From the NCBI RefSeq assembly GCF_014697545.1, contig NZ_JACJSA010000016.1:1-64000 (forward strand): a DNA stretch of 64,000 nucleotides, in the 5' to 3' direction. Position 1 is the first letter of the stretch. Every line of letters starts with the position of its first letter. Under the pieces are notes generated by a model. The model worked only from the letters and a program-made list of their open reading frames with translations. It searched no databases and was not told where the DNA came from. This stretch comes from Oscillatoria sp. FACHB-1407. GTDB taxonomy: Bacteria; Cyanobacteriota; Cyanobacteriia; Elainellales; Elainellaceae. Made by a program: the position numbers and the translations under genes. Shown in pieces: positions 16,422 through 25,745 of the stretch.

Positions 16422-18152
16422 TTAATTGCATTGATAAAGATAGGCATCATAGCCATTGACGTACCGATGGTGGTTTTCATTCGCCACACATGCTTGCCCC
16501 TCAGGATTAACAGGAGCGTGAAAGTTAACTGCCCATAATTGAAAGGGTCTGGGCATGGTTGTCAAAGTGCGATCGAGCGTTGCTGTGGCAGGACAATCAA
16601 CGGTACAGCGGGCTTCGTCTTGATGGACTAAGAGAAATTGAGGTGCGGTGTCCGGAGAGTTTTTCTGACGTTGCCATTCCCACCCAAGACCCATCATTTC
16701 CCCCACTTGCACCAGCGTATTGTGAGTGGTAGCAATCAGAATCGGTTCTTGTGATTGCTGCATCAGGGGCACTAACCGATCGGGACGATAGTATTTTTGA
16801 TAGCCCAAATTATTCACAACGGTTAATCCACCTGCAAGCCCCATGATCAAAATGGCGATCGCCACGCCTCTAGCGACACGAGTAGGGGTCTGCCACAATC
16901 CAGTCATGCCAACCCCAAACAATGCAACTACTCCCGGAAAGTAGACAAAGGAATAGCGAGCCCCACGGGTTAAATCGTTGCCAAAGCCATAGGTGATCCC
17001 AAAGAATAGGGCGATCGCGCTGACCACAAAACCACCCAAGATGCGAATTGCAGAGCCTCTATCAGGATGGGATCGCTCCCGTTGAAAACCACGCCAGAGT
17101 GTGGGTATAGCCGCCCAAAAAAAAGCAATCATCAGCACCACAGAGACGACTGCCAGCGGCAACCAACTCGCCTCTACAGGTAACAGCATCCACATCGTTA
17201 GCCATGTCCCAAACCATTGAAACAGTGGCTTGATCAGCGCGAACACATGGAAGCGATCGCCCGACTGAATCCACTGCGTAATGTCACGTTGATGCACCGT
17301 GAGCCAGATTGGAGCCCAAATGGATGCAGTGACCCCAGTTCCAAGTGCGACGGCATAGAGCCTTTGCCAGGGCGATCGCAATAGAGGGTTGCGATCGGCA
17401 CGGTACTGTTGCAGAGCGAACCCCATGAATGCCAGGGCGATCGCCGCCAGCGTCAACCCAAAAAAATAATGAGTAGCCATTCCTAAACCATTGACTCCAA
17501 TCCACGCACCACATAACCACAACGGCGGTGGAATATGAGAACGGAGATAACGTTCAGCTAGCACCAGACAGACGAGAGATGCAATCACCCACAACATTGC
17601 CAGGGTATAGTGCCGTGCCTCCTGCGCCAGATAAACGCCATAGGGAGCCACTGCCATGAATGCAGCGGTAGTATGGCTTAGCAACAGCCGTTGTTGCCCT
17701 CGTTCGATCAGATACCCCAGCCCAAACATGGCAGGGATGGTAAGCACTCCCAATAATGCTGGCAGCGATCGCGCCACTGCAATCGAAACCAAACCCGTGG
17801 TGGGAGAGAACCAGTGCATCCACAGATGTGCCAGAACAAAGTACAGGGGGGGATGGACATCGGCGGTTAGAAGCTGCTGGACAACATCCTGAACCGTAGC
17901 CTGTGGTCGTAGTTGCAACGGTTGCAAAAGAGTCTCTAGCGAGATTGCCTGATCAAGGGGGACTGTCTCAAAGCTATGCCCCAAGCTAAAAACTAGGGTG
18001 GCAAATTCGTCAGTCCACGGCGGCTTAGTGTCCAATCCAGTAAAGCGAATCGCAACCCCGATCGCCGTCCAAAGTAACAGTCCTGTCAGATGCAATCCGG
18101 CAGACGAGGATCTCCAATTTGACCTAAAACTCTTCAAAATGAATGCGCTCAA
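16422..18152 (-). CDS. Polytopic glycosyltransferase family 39-like membrane protein
   Basis: A 576-residue protein with about ten to twelve membrane segments. The first luminal loop carries PPWTDEFATLVF, a DE motif placed as in GT39/ArnT-type enzymes that use polyprenyl-phosphate sugars. VHPPLYFVLAHLWM is another family-like stretch. The C-terminal domain (about 430-576) is soluble and contains several Cys residues. It lies 22 nt downstream of a GT2 gene of the polyprenyl-phosphate sugar synthase type, which would make the donor. The acceptor is unknown. The TTG at 18152 is the only good start in frame, since the first membrane segment follows within about 25 residues. Confidence 0.75.
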   Translation of the reverse strand: MSAFILKSFRSNWRSSSAGLHLTGLLLWTAIGVAIRFTGLDTKPPWTDEFATLVFSLGHSFETVPLDQAISLETLLQPLQLRPQATVQDVVQQLLTADVHPPLYFVLAHLWMHWFSPTTGLVSIAVARSLPALLGVLTIPAMFGLGYLIERGQQRLLLSHTTAAFMAVAPYGVYLAQEARHYTLAMLWVIASLVCLVLAERYLRSHIPPPLWLCGAWIGVNGLGMATHYFFGLTLAAIALAFMGFALQQYRADRNPLLRSPWQRLYAVALGTGVTASIWAPIWLTVHQRDITQWIQSGDRFHVFALIKPLFQWFGTWLTMWMLLPVEASWLPLAVVSVVLMIAFFWAAIPTLWRGFQRERSHPDRGSAIRILGGFVVSAIALFFGITYGFGNDLTRGARYSFVYFPGVVALFGVGMTGLWQTPTRVARGVAIAILIMGLAGGLTVVNNLGYQKYYRPDRLVPLMQQSQEPILIATTHNTLVQVGEMMGLGWEWQRQKNSPDTAPQFLLVHQDEARCTVDCPATATLDRTLTTMPRPFQLWAVNFHAPVNPEGQACVANENHHRYVNGYDAYLYQCN

Positions 18153-18174
18153 TCACAGGTGTAGAGAATTCGGC

Positions 18175-19167
18175 TCAAGAGGTTGAGTCGTGTCTAACAG
18201 CGATCGCCCCATTGGGGGTCGAACGTTGAATATTTGGAAATCCTGCAACCTCTGCCAGGGTATAGAGCGGTCTACCCTTGACCTCCTCATAAATGCGTCC
18301 GATGTATTCGCCCAAGATGCCAATACTGATCAGTTGCACGGCTCCCAAAAAGAAAATGGCAACGGCAATAGTGGCAAACCCGGTTAAGCGGGAGTTTGGG
18401 TCAAAGAACCGCCAATACAGGACAAGAACGACCATCAATAGGGCGATCGCCGCTGCAATTAACCCTACATAAGTTGAGAGCCGCAAAGGAACCTTGGAGA
18501 ACGACACTAAGCCGTTAATTCCTAACGACAGGGATTTCCGGAAGGTATATTTGACCTCCCCGGCAAACCGAGGGTCGCGCTCAAACCGAATCGCGGTTTG
18601 ACGAAAGCCAATCCATGCCCGCAACCCCCGAATATAGCGATTGCGTTCCGGCATCGCATTCAGAACACTCACAACCTGCCGATCCATCAGACAAAAATCA
18701 CCCGTATCGGTGGGAATATCGACATCCGCAAGCCGGGTTAACAACCGATAAAACACATAGGCAAACCCACGTTTTAACAAGGATTCCTGACGACGTTGAG
18801 TGCGTTGAGCGTAAACAACGTGATAGCCCTGGTGCCACTGCTCCGCCATGTCCAAAATTAGTTCAGGCGGATCTTGCAGATCCGCATCCATCACAACTAC
18901 CGCCTTACCCCGTGCAAAGTTGAGTCCCGCCGTCACTGCGATTTGATGCCCAAAATTGCGAGCAAAACTGAGATAGCACACACGACTGTCCTGCTGGCGC
19001 AACGCCTGAATCATGGCAAGAGAGCGATCGCGACTGCCATCATCCACAAACAGCAACTCAGCGTCCCCATCCAGTTGTTCCATCACGGCACTGACCCGAC
19101 GATACAGTTCCGCAATATTCGCTTCTTCGTTGTAGATTGGCACAATTAAGGAGTACAAGGGCTCCAT
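18175..19167 (-). CDS. Glycosyltransferase family 2, polyprenyl-phosphate sugar synthase type (DPM1/GtrB-like)
   Basis: A 330-residue enzyme. The GT-A domain (about 1-230) has [14 protein letters not shown] at the start, [13 protein letters not shown], the metal-binding [15 protein letters not shown] and [13 protein letters not shown]. Two membrane helices follow (about 232-252 and 264-287), with [20 protein letters not shown] at the end, all typical of GtrB/DPM-type synthases that load a sugar onto polyprenyl phosphate at the membrane. It heads a two-gene operon with the GT39-like transferase. Its promoter region contains a dispersed repeat element. Confidence 0.88.
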   Translation of the reverse strand: MEPLYSLIVPIYNEEANIAELYRRVSAVMEQLDGDAELLFVDDGSRDRSLAMIQALRQQDSRVCYLSFARNFGHQIAVTAGLNFARGKAVVVMDADLQDPPELILDMAEQWHQGYHVVYAQRTQRRQESLLKRGFAYVFYRLLTRLADVDIPTDTGDFCLMDRQVVSVLNAMPERNRYIRGLRAWIGFRQTAIRFERDPRFAGEVKYTFRKSLSLGINGLVSFSKVPLRLSTYVGLIAAAIALLMVVLVLYWRFFDPNSRLTGFATIAVAIFFLGAVQLISIGILGEYIGRIYEEVKGRPLYTLAEVAGFPNIQRSTPNGAIAVRHDSTS

Positions 19168-19196
19168 AGTCTCTCATCCCGATGGCATTGAGTAAG

Positions 19197-19300
19197 ATAG
19201 CTTTGGTCAGAAAGCTTAGGACAGAGGCAGTAGCTCAAATACTGATTCTGCGAGAGCTTTCTGACTCGCCTCCGCCCCATCGAATGTGGCTACGGCTATA
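19197..19300. repeat. Dispersed inverted-repeat element, copy A
   Basis: This 104-bp element starts ATAGCTTTGGTCAGAAAGCT and ends GGCTACGGCTATA. Near its left end GTCAGAAAGCTT faces AGCTTTCTGAC across about 40 nt, giving an 11-bp stem. The ends TATAGC/GCTATA are themselves inverted. A second copy lies at 33183-33286 and a fragment at 54795-54837. It sits between the divergent GT2 and TPR genes; no other feature was seen in 19168-19457. Confidence 0.7.
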
Positions 19301-19457
19301 GCAGCAGAACTGGGAGACTCAGGATCAATCGTCCTTACTCCATTGCCTGCTGGATCAAACCACAGAGCAAGGCTGTGAATGACATATCCTATCAGATTCA
19401 ACCAAAGTAGGGTTAGCGTAAGACCTTACAATAAGGGCGTATCAATTTCATCCAGCA

Positions 19458-20177
19458 ATGACAAAAAGGCGAGGTTGTCCCACCAAAATTCATGTCATCG
19501 GTTTCACCATTTGCCCTCTAATCTGGGCAAATGTGTTGCTGTTGAGTGAACTAGGATTAGCCACAACTGCCAGTGACTATCGCTTGCAGGGGTTGCGCTT
19601 ACGAGAACAGGGACGATTCCCGGAAGCGATCGCCGCATTGCAAAAATCCGTAGACCTTGAACCCGAAAACCTTTCTGGTCGCGTCACCCTCGGTTGGACG
19701 TTGCATTTAGCTAATCAGGGGCGGCAAGCCGCAGAGATCCTCCAAGCCAACCTGCAAGAACAGCCCTTCGATGTGCCCACCCTTAACGCTTTGGGCATTG
19801 TGTATTTGGTGAATGACGACCCGGTTGCAGCCGTTTTTACCCACGCTAAAGCAGCCCTGGTTAAGTCCGACAATGAAATTGCCTACTACAACCTGAGCCT
19901 TGCTCTACAGCGTCTCCAACACTACGATTGGGCGATCGCCACTGCCCTCAAAGCCATCGAGTTAGAACCCGACAACCCGCACCCTCGCGTCGCTCTGGCA
20001 ATCGCACAATGGGGTCAAGGAAAAGCGGCGATCGCCCAGGCAACCTATCGAGAGACGATTAATCTAGACAACCGCTACCAAAACCTTGCCCATCTAGAAC
20101 ACCTAAATCAAGCAGGCTTTAGCCCCGCTCAAATTGAGGAAACCAAAGCCATTCTTGAGTCACTCCTTAAAGGATGA
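19458..20177 (+). CDS. TPR-repeat protein with N-terminal signal or anchor
   Basis: A 239-residue protein. Residues about 12-37 are hydrophobic (FTICPLIWANVLLLSELGLA) and act as a signal peptide or membrane anchor. At least four tetratricopeptide repeats follow from about residue 40, for example RLREQGRFPEAIAALQKS with VDLEPEN, and AIATALKAIELEPDNPHPR. TPR arrays hold protein complexes together; the partner here is unknown. The stop codon and last codons fall within one arm of a 13-bp inverted repeat shared with the convergent SLH-protein gene. Confidence 0.8.
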   Translation: MTKRRGCPTKIHVIGFTICPLIWANVLLLSELGLATTASDYRLQGLRLREQGRFPEAIAALQKSVDLEPENLSGRVTLGWTLHLANQGRQAAEILQANLQEQPFDVPTLNALGIVYLVNDDPVAAVFTHAKAALVKSDNEIAYYNLSLALQRLQHYDWAIATALKAIELEPDNPHPRVALAIAQWGQGKAAIAQATYRETINLDNRYQNLAHLEHLNQAGFSPAQIEETKAILESLLKG

Positions 20178-20288
20178 AGGCAGAAGGATAAAGGATAAAA
20201 GCAGAGGATAGAGAAGCAAAGAGCAGAAGATTTACAGTTCTTCCTCACTCTTCTTTTTGCACTGTCTTCGTCAATCCTTCATCCTTTA
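20168..20288. repeat. 13-bp inverted repeat spanning a convergent gene junction
   Basis: TAAAGGATGAAGG (20168-20180, covering the TPR-gene stop) is the exact inverse of CCTTCATCCTTTA (20276-20288, 5 bp from the SLH-gene stop). Between them lie GAAGGATAAAGG-type purine units and a pyrimidine-rich TTCCTCACTCTTC stretch. Transcripts from either gene could fold back on themselves here. Confidence 0.65.
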
Positions 20289-20292
20289 GCCT

Positions 20293-21999
20293 TTACCGTG
20301 AAGCCGTCGGCTGTTGCCCTCTCACACAGTTCAACACCCTCAACGTTGCTGCTGCCGCATAATTCCGCAATGCTGGGCTATTAGGCGCAAACGTTGTCCC
20401 CGTCTCATTGACCGGAGATGCCACACCGCAATATCCAGACAACTGGGTGACGAGCTGAGATGACCAGTGGTTGTTGATATCCGAGAAAGCGACAGGCTGT
20501 TGAGTTTGACGTAACTCAGTTCCTCGACTTTGCAAGGTCTGACCATACTCCGCTGCACGCCGTAACACGGCAATCAACTCTGCACGAGTCACGGGTTGGC
20601 TCGGACGAAACGTTCCATCCTGATATCCACTAACCAGGTTCAAATCGCGTGCCGCTTGAATCTTCGCTGCACTCCATCGGGATGCTGACACATCTCGATA
20701 GGGGTTTCCACTGGCTTGTTGTGGAATGACGATCGCTGGAGCCGCTGGATTAGTGCTAGGTACTTGACGCAACGCATCCAACACCATCGACACCAGTTGT
20801 TCACGAGTCAATGGTGACTGTGGACGGAAGGTGTTGTCTTCGTAGAAGCCGGAAATGAAACCTAAGCCCACCGCTTGCTGAATTTCACTCGCATACACAT
20901 CACCCGTGATGTCACGGAAGGTGACAGGCGAAGGCGTGGGAGTGGGTACTGGAGTTGGCGTTGGCGTGGGAGTGGGGGCAGGAGTTGGAGTCGGTGATGG
21001 TCTTGGAGTGGTCGGGGTAGGACTCGGAGTTGGATTGGGAGCAGGTAAAGTGCCCTCAAACGTTAGATAAACGTGTCCCAACACTCGGTTATCAAAGGTA
21101 CGCTTTGTGAAACGCCAACCTGGATTCAAAGCCAACTTGGCAAATCCTGTTGTTGTCCCGTTTGCCCGCGCAATCACTAACTCAGGCTCTTGTCGATTGC
21201 GGGGTGTACCGACCAACAGCAACTCATTGTTGCGGTTGACCACTCGCAGGCTATATTGCAGGGCTAAGTCCTGCCCATTCACCCGAATGGAATAGCCATT
21301 ACTGTCTGTACTTCTGCCACAAATGCCTGTGAAGTCAAAGTTGACGAGCAGAGGGTCAATCGTTACGGGATTGTTCCCCGCCTCATTCCAGCAGGCACGA
21401 GCGTTAGAGACTTGTTCTAACACCAAAAGTTGGTGAGCTGCACCGCCGCGCACCGGAGCCGCAACGGCGACAAATTTATTTTGATCTACTTCACGTTGCC
21501 CAAATCCAGGGGTGGTGGGTCGTGCTGCTACATCAAACCCTGCGATCTGGGGAACATTGGGAGCTGAGTCAAGGCTGACAATGCCACTGCCATCAAATTG
21601 CAGGATGATATCGTAGGTGCCATTTTCAAACTCGGCTGTAACCACTGCAATCGAGGTGTTAGATGATGCATTTAATGGCGTCACACGGGTACGAACCTGT
21701 TGCCGAAACGCTCCATTAGCATTGGTAATGTCTTCCCAGTTTTGTTGGAGGCTGGCTGAAGTGAGAGTTTCACGGACAGCCGGGCTGTAGCTCTGCAAGG
21801 CCGTTTCAAAATCGTTACCAGTCAGCAGATCGACAAACTGTTGAGCCGCGGAAGCAATGTCCGTGGACTGAGCGATTAATCTGTTAGAAGATTGACCAAC
21901 GGGGGTAGACTGAGGGGTAGATTGCTGACTAAGCGCAGGAGGCAAAACACTTGCTGCTAATATGGCTGGCAGCAGCAATAAAGGGGTGCACTTTTTCAT
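20293..21999 (-). CDS. S-layer homology (SLH) domain protein with DUF3887- and DUF3747-like regions
   Basis: A 568-residue exported protein. Residues 1-24 are a signal peptide. Residues about 47-150 resemble DUF3887. Residues about 165-305 resemble the cyanobacterial DUF3747 ([44 protein letters not shown]). A Pro/Thr-rich linker (about 325-358) of TPTPTP repeats follows. Three SLH motifs (from about 360, 430 and 505) contain the marks [35 protein letters not shown] and [21 protein letters not shown] motifs tether proteins to cell-wall polymer. Two Cys residues in the DUF3747 part may pair. Its role is probably envelope structural; this is inference. Confidence 0.85.
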   Translation of the reverse strand: MKKCTPLLLLPAILAASVLPPALSQQSTPQSTPVGQSSNRLIAQSTDIASAAQQFVDLLTGNDFETALQSYSPAVRETLTSASLQQNWEDITNANGAFRQQVRTRVTPLNASSNTSIAVVTAEFENGTYDIILQFDGSGIVSLDSAPNVPQIAGFDVAARPTTPGFGQREVDQNKFVAVAAPVRGGAAHQLLVLEQVSNARACWNEAGNNPVTIDPLLVNFDFTGICGRSTDSNGYSIRVNGQDLALQYSLRVVNRNNELLLVGTPRNRQEPELVIARANGTTTGFAKLALNPGWRFTKRTFDNRVLGHVYLTFEGTLPAPNPTPSPTPTTPRPSPTPTPAPTPTPTPTPVPTPTPSPVTFRDITGDVYASEIQQAVGLGFISGFYEDNTFRPQSPLTREQLVSMVLDALRQVPSTNPAAPAIVIPQQASGNPYRDVSASRWSAAKIQAARDLNLVSGYQDGTFRPSQPVTRAELIAVLRRAAEYGQTLQSRGTELRQTQQPVAFSDINNHWSSQLVTQLSGYCGVASPVNETGTTFAPNSPALRNYAAAATLRVLNCVRGQQPTASR

Positions 22000-22093
22000 G
22001 GATATTTCCTAATAGACTCTGAGTATAGTGCTAGAGTACTATGACGAATATAGCTACAGTTTGAGCCTCCTAAATTCCTTAATGTGCCACCCC

Positions 22094-22348
22094 TTAATGC
22101 GCCACAGGGAGCAGCAATTTTGCTCGCCACAATTCTGCTCGGCACAAAAATCGACTGTATTGGCTAATGAGCACTCGTTGGGCAGCGTCTGGTAAGCGTT
22201 TTGCAATATCATAACGAGCGATCGCAAATGCCAAAATATGAGCCACGTCGATGGGAACTCCGACTTCAATCAGTCGTCGCCAGTAAATAGGAACAATTTC
22301 ACGAATGGGCTGTTGGTTAGTTTTAGCTCTAGTGACGGTAGTTTTCAC
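22094..22348 (-). CDS. Small conserved-looking hypothetical protein
   Basis: An 84-residue protein starting at a GTG with GGAG 8 nt upstream; a TTG 30 bases further out is also open but lacks such a site. The core PIYWRRLIEVGVPIDVAHILAFAIARYD looks like a folded helical domain and not random translation. I do not recognise a named family. It is divergent from sigF across a 566-bp gap and lies downstream of no obvious partner; the next gene on the same strand (SLH protein) starts 94 nt further along. Confidence 0.55.
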   Translation of the reverse strand: MKTTVTRAKTNQQPIREIVPIYWRRLIEVGVPIDVAHILAFAIARYDIAKRLPDAAQRVLISQYSRFLCRAELWRAKLLLPVAH

Positions 22349-22914
22349 GGAAAACACTCCTGACTCGTACCTCTTCAATATCAGGTTTTTTACTGAGGCA
22401 AGTCGTGATTGATGTATGCCAGGATGTGTGACTTTTTTGGGGCGATCGCGTGATACACACTATCACTGAGGTGTGACAGCTTCCCCAAAAATCCGTGATT
22501 TAAATCACTCAGAAAATAAAGCCAACAAAACGGGTCATCTTTGAAACTGATCTATTTCTTAAAATGTAAAGAAGTGTAAAGTTAGGTTTCGAGACAGCCA
22601 TTAAACGCGCGACCAGTCGCAAAACCTCTGAGATGGTGTGTAACAGCCGTTTCATCGCCAGCTACGGAAGCGGTGTCTGCGTAAGTGCTTGTCCTTGCCT
22701 ACTCCAGCATTACAACCCTCTTCACGAATGCAGTTGCCGCTACAGAACGACCCACAATAATTCTGCCGATTAATAATCTGTCGCTTGCCTCTACTGCTCC
22801 AGGAATTGAGGGAATCCGTGTTTCTGCGGAAGTCCACTAGAAGCCCTTATGAATAATCCCGTAGATCAACGATTTGTATAAGCAGAATCTCTCAGGAGAA
22901 TAGACACATTCTCA
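22349..22914. other. Long divergent intergenic region upstream of sigF
   Basis: This 566-bp stretch has no convincing gene. It contains a structured element at 22434-22491: TTTTTGGGG faces CCCCAAAAA (9-bp perfect arms), enclosing a smaller CACAC/GTGTG hairpin (22456-22475). It probably carries the promoters of sigF and the small minus-strand gene. A minus-strand frame at 22652-22837 is open but Cys/Arg-rich and unlikely to be coding. Confidence 0.45.
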
Positions 22915-23715
22915 ATGAAAGGTGTCTTTCTGATGGCTATCCAATCCTCCCCACGCTCCCACGGGATTGAGCTTTTAATCGCTTATCACCAAAATCCCTC
23001 CGTCGAAGTTCGTAACAAGTTAGTCCGGCTTAACGCAGGCTTGGTTCGCAAGATTGCTTATCGCATGAGCTGTCAATCGACAGAGGCGTATGAGGATTTG
23101 GAACAGATTGGTTATTTAGGTTTGATTCGTGCGATCGAACGGTTTGACCCCAATCATGGTTGTGCTTTCAGTTCCTTTGCTGTGCCCTATATTCGCGGAG
23201 AAATCATGCACTTCTTGCGCGATCGCAGTTGCTCTATCCGAGTCCCTCGTCGCTGGCAAGACCTGAACCGCCAGGGGCAAAAAATCCGTGAAGAGCTGTC
23301 TAAAACATTGGGTCGTCAGCCTAGAGATCACGAGGTTGCTGAGCGGTTGGAGATTTCCAACGCAGAGTGGCAGGAAATTCGATTGGCAACCCAAAACCGC
23401 TCTCTATTGAGCCTGGACGCCACGATTAATCAACAAATGGATTCTTCCGTCACTCTGGGCGATACCTTGCCTGACCCACATTATCAAACGTTGCAACTCT
23501 GGGAAGAAGATCGACAACAGGTGCAACGGGCACTGAGCCAGTTAGAGGAAACCACTCGCGCAGCGATTGAATACGTTTATTACGGCAATCTTTCGCGCAA
23601 AGAGGTCGCCGAGAAAATTGGTGTGAGTCCCATGACGGTTACTCGCCGCATTCAACGAGGCATCCACCAGATGATTGCCATGCTCCAACCCCAGGCTTCA
23701 CCCACAGAACCCTAA
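22915..23715 (+). CDS. sigF: RNA polymerase sigma factor, group 3 SigF-type
   Basis: A 266-residue alternative sigma factor (260 if the second ATG at 22933 is used; AAAGG lies about 10 nt before that one). Region 2 has YEDLEQIGYLGLIRAIERFDP and AFSSFAVPYIRGEIMHFLRD. Region 3 follows with SIRVPRRWQDLNRQGQ, and region 4 has the helix-turn-helix LSRKEVAEKIGVSPMTVTRR. Length and sequence match cyanobacterial SigF, which directs pilus, motility and stress genes. No anti-sigma factor gene is adjacent. It converges on a hypothetical gene 82 bp away. Confidence 0.88.
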   Translation: MKGVFLMAIQSSPRSHGIELLIAYHQNPSVEVRNKLVRLNAGLVRKIAYRMSCQSTEAYEDLEQIGYLGLIRAIERFDPNHGCAFSSFAVPYIRGEIMHFLRDRSCSIRVPRRWQDLNRQGQKIREELSKTLGRQPRDHEVAERLEISNAEWQEIRLATQNRSLLSLDATINQQMDSSVTLGDTLPDPHYQTLQLWEEDRQQVQRALSQLEETTRAAIEYVYYGNLSRKEVAEKIGVSPMTVTRRIQRGIHQMIAMLQPQASPTEP

Positions 23716-23797
23716 GTCCATCCATGTTGATGGCTTGTTCGTGTTCTCTCAATCAGGGTGTAGGCTGCCCATTTGCAAGTTGCAATTAAGCGACTAC

Positions 23798-24097
23798 TTA
23801 ATCAAAACTAGTCAGCTGCCAGTATTCTTCTTCACTGATATTGCCATTCTCAACCCACTCTTTAACGATCCCCATCAAGGCTAAAATGGCGATTTCACGA
23901 TCGACAAATTGATAAGCAGCGAGCAACACGTCATCTAGTGTTGAATACGCTAAACCATCGTTACAGAAGTCAGGAAACGTAGGGGGATAGCACTCAAAAC
24001 TAAATTCGTCGTTGCTCATTACGATTGTGATAACCCAGCCGTGGTAGGCAACTGACTTTGGTTCGATTTTTAACATGGTTGTACGGACGAAAGGCAT
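23798..24097 (-). CDS. Hypothetical protein, about 99 residues
   Basis: A 99-residue acidic protein with no recognised family. MLKIEPKSVAYHGWVITIV near the N-terminus and FECYPPTFPDFCNDGLAYSTLDDVLLAAYQFVDREIAI read as an alpha-beta fold similar to small proteins found in cyanobacteria. An internal ATG at 24076 could be the true start (92 residues). It is divergent from apcD with about 210 bp between. Its role is unknown. Confidence 0.6.
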   Translation of the reverse strand: MPFVRTTMLKIEPKSVAYHGWVITIVMSNDEFSFECYPPTFPDFCNDGLAYSTLDDVLLAAYQFVDREIAILALMGIVKEWVENGNISEEEYWQLTSFD

Positions 24098-24306
24098 CCT
24101 AAGGGTAGTTTTAGAGAGATTTCAAGCAGATAGGCTTGAGTTATATCTCATAAATTGAGTGTTCCCACGTAAATCAGGATTTGCTCATGACCCCTTGGAA
24201 AACTTCATTTACAGAACTCGTCATCTCAAATCCCTTTCTTTCCGTCCCCCCCAGTCGTTAAAATACAAGCGATATCGAATCATCGCTCTGAAATCACCGC
24301 CATATT

Positions 24307-24792
24307 ATGAGTGTAATTAGCCAAGTCATTCTCAATGCCGATGATGAGCTACGCTATCCTAGCAATGGCGAACTCAACTCCATTAAAGAGTTCTTTAAAA
24401 CTGGGAATCAGCGGATGCGAATCGCCTCGACTCTTGCTGAAAACGAAAAGAAAATTGTTCAAGAAGCCAGCAAACAACTCTGGCAAAAGCGTCCTGACTT
24501 TATTGCTCCGGGTGGCAATGCCTACGGCGATCGCCAGCGTGCTCTCTGCTTGAGAGACTATGGTTGGTATCTGCGCCTAATTACCTATGGGGTTTTGGCA
24601 GGAGACATCGAACCGATTGAAAAGATCGGTTTGATTGGTGTCCGTGAGATGTATAACTCCCTGGGTGTGCCTGTTCCGGGCATGGTTGAATCCATCCGCT
24701 GTCTAAAGAAAGCATCTCTGGGCTTGCTAAGTGATGAAGATGCTGCAACGGCGGCACCCTATTTTGATTTCATCATTCAAGCTATGTCTTAA
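24307..24792 (+). CDS. apcD: Allophycocyanin alpha-B subunit ApcD
   Basis: A 161-residue phycobiliprotein. The chromophore-attachment cysteine is Cys81 in [33 protein letters not shown] and [17 protein letters not shown] mark the ApcD paralogue and not ApcA. ApcD is a terminal emitter of the phycobilisome core and takes part in energy transfer to photosystem I and in state transitions. It binds phycocyanobilin covalently. It is followed by a strong terminator and is therefore monocistronic. No Shine-Dalgarno precedes the ATG. Confidence 0.95.
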   Translation: MSVISQVILNADDELRYPSNGELNSIKEFFKTGNQRMRIASTLAENEKKIVQEASKQLWQKRPDFIAPGGNAYGDRQRALCLRDYGWYLRLITYGVLAGDIEPIEKIGLIGVREMYNSLGVPVPGMVESIRCLKKASLGLLSDEDAATAAPYFDFIIQAMS

Positions 24793-24847
24793 TAGTCGGC
24801 TTGCTTTTCCCTTGGGCTTAAAAAATGTGTTTAATTGAATAAGTCGA

Positions 24848-24916
24848 AATCCTCATTGGGAGTAAGGTGTCTGGCTCGATTCGAGTCGATTTCTTACACC
24901 CAATGAGGAATTTTTG
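24848..24916 (+). terminator. Rho-independent-type terminator after apcD
   Basis: AATCCTCATTGGGAGTAAG (24848-24866) pairs with CTTACACCCAATGAGGAATT (24893-24912) with one mismatch. A small inner palindrome (GGCTCGATTCGAGTC) lies in the loop and TTTTT follows. It starts 56 nt after the apcD stop and ends 30 nt before the next gene. Confidence 0.8.
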
Positions 24917-24945
24917 TAAATTTTTTCTCTGGACCCCCTTCTCCT

Positions 24946-25551
24946 ATGCGTTTAGGCAAAGTCGTCAAATCAAATTCCCATTGTGACTACGTTGTGCAAC
25001 TGGACGACACGATGGAGGTTGAGCACCCCCCTCAAGCAGATGATTATGGTTTCGGTACGTTTGTCAAACTCGAAGAACCGGATGTCAGGCATTGGGCAGT
25101 GGGTCTGGTGTATAACTCGCAGCTTTTTAACCCGATGTTCTTGAGCAATGGTCCCCGGTTATCAAGTGACCCTGACCCTTTGTTTGCGCCAGATTTGATT
25201 AATGAGACACGGACATTACTGGGGGTTGTACTGATTGGCTGCTTAAAGCAGGAACCTGATCGAACCTACGGCGTGCATGGTATTCCCCGGATTGTAGTTC
25301 CAGTTAACACGAAGGTGTTTCGCATGACCCCCGATGAAATTTATCAGTTTCATCTGAATTCAAGCGATCGCCCCCAATTCTCTTATTACAGTCATTTGCT
25401 GCAATTTGGTGGGAGTTTCGCGGCTCAGCTAACCCAACAGGTGCTTAAAGAACTGGCGGATAGCTCGTTATTTGGAGAGAGCGATCGCCGTGCGCTGGAG
25501 ATTCTCTGTCGAGAGTTGTCCTGGAAAACGATGATGGGGGCGATGCGGTAG
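24946..25551 (+). CDS. Conserved-looking hypothetical protein with possible HAS-barrel-like N-terminus
   Basis: A 201-residue protein. The N-terminal third (MRLGKVVKSNSHCDYVVQLDD, then FGTFVKLE and WAVGLVYNSQL) reads as a small beta-barrel like the HAS-barrel found on HerA-type ATPases. The remainder is alpha-helical, ending in ALEILCRELSWKTMMGAMR. I recall similar proteins in other cyanobacteria but cannot name a family securely. No HerA-type ATPase is adjacent. It is isolated from apcD by a terminator. Confidence 0.65.
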   Translation: MRLGKVVKSNSHCDYVVQLDDTMEVEHPPQADDYGFGTFVKLEEPDVRHWAVGLVYNSQLFNPMFLSNGPRLSSDPDPLFAPDLINETRTLLGVVLIGCLKQEPDRTYGVHGIPRIVVPVNTKVFRMTPDEIYQFHLNSSDRPQFSYYSHLLQFGGSFAAQLTQQVLKELADSSLFGESDRRALEILCRELSWKTMMGAMR

Positions 25552-25561
25552 CGACTTCTCA

Positions 25562-25597
25562 ACAAAAAACCGACAGATTCCATGCGGATGCTGTCGG
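25562..25597 (-). terminator. Minus-strand terminator
   Basis: CCGACAG (25570-25576) and CTGTCGG (25591-25597) form a 7-bp stem. Read on the minus strand the hairpin is followed by a run of six T (25564-25569 region). It lies about 150 nt downstream of the DUF1499 gene stop and 11 nt after the convergent gene's stop. Confidence 0.6.
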
Positions 25598-25745
25598 CAA
25601 GTCGTGTGTTCCCTGTTGATGACTCGGCTAGAGTTGAGTCTCTTTTAGTATGGATTGGCTACTCAGGAGCGATCGCGATCGAAATCAATATACTTTGTGA
25701 TTCTTATCACAGCATTTCTTAGCGCGGGAATGGCTGCGATTCGCA

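Noticed and set aside
19216-19401. 61-codon minus-strand ORF between the GT2 and TPR genes
   Set aside because: Most of it is translated from the dispersed repeat element, so coding is unlikely.
22652-22837. 61-codon Cys/Arg-rich minus-strand ORF
   Set aside because: No recognisable domain and no start signal; probably chance.
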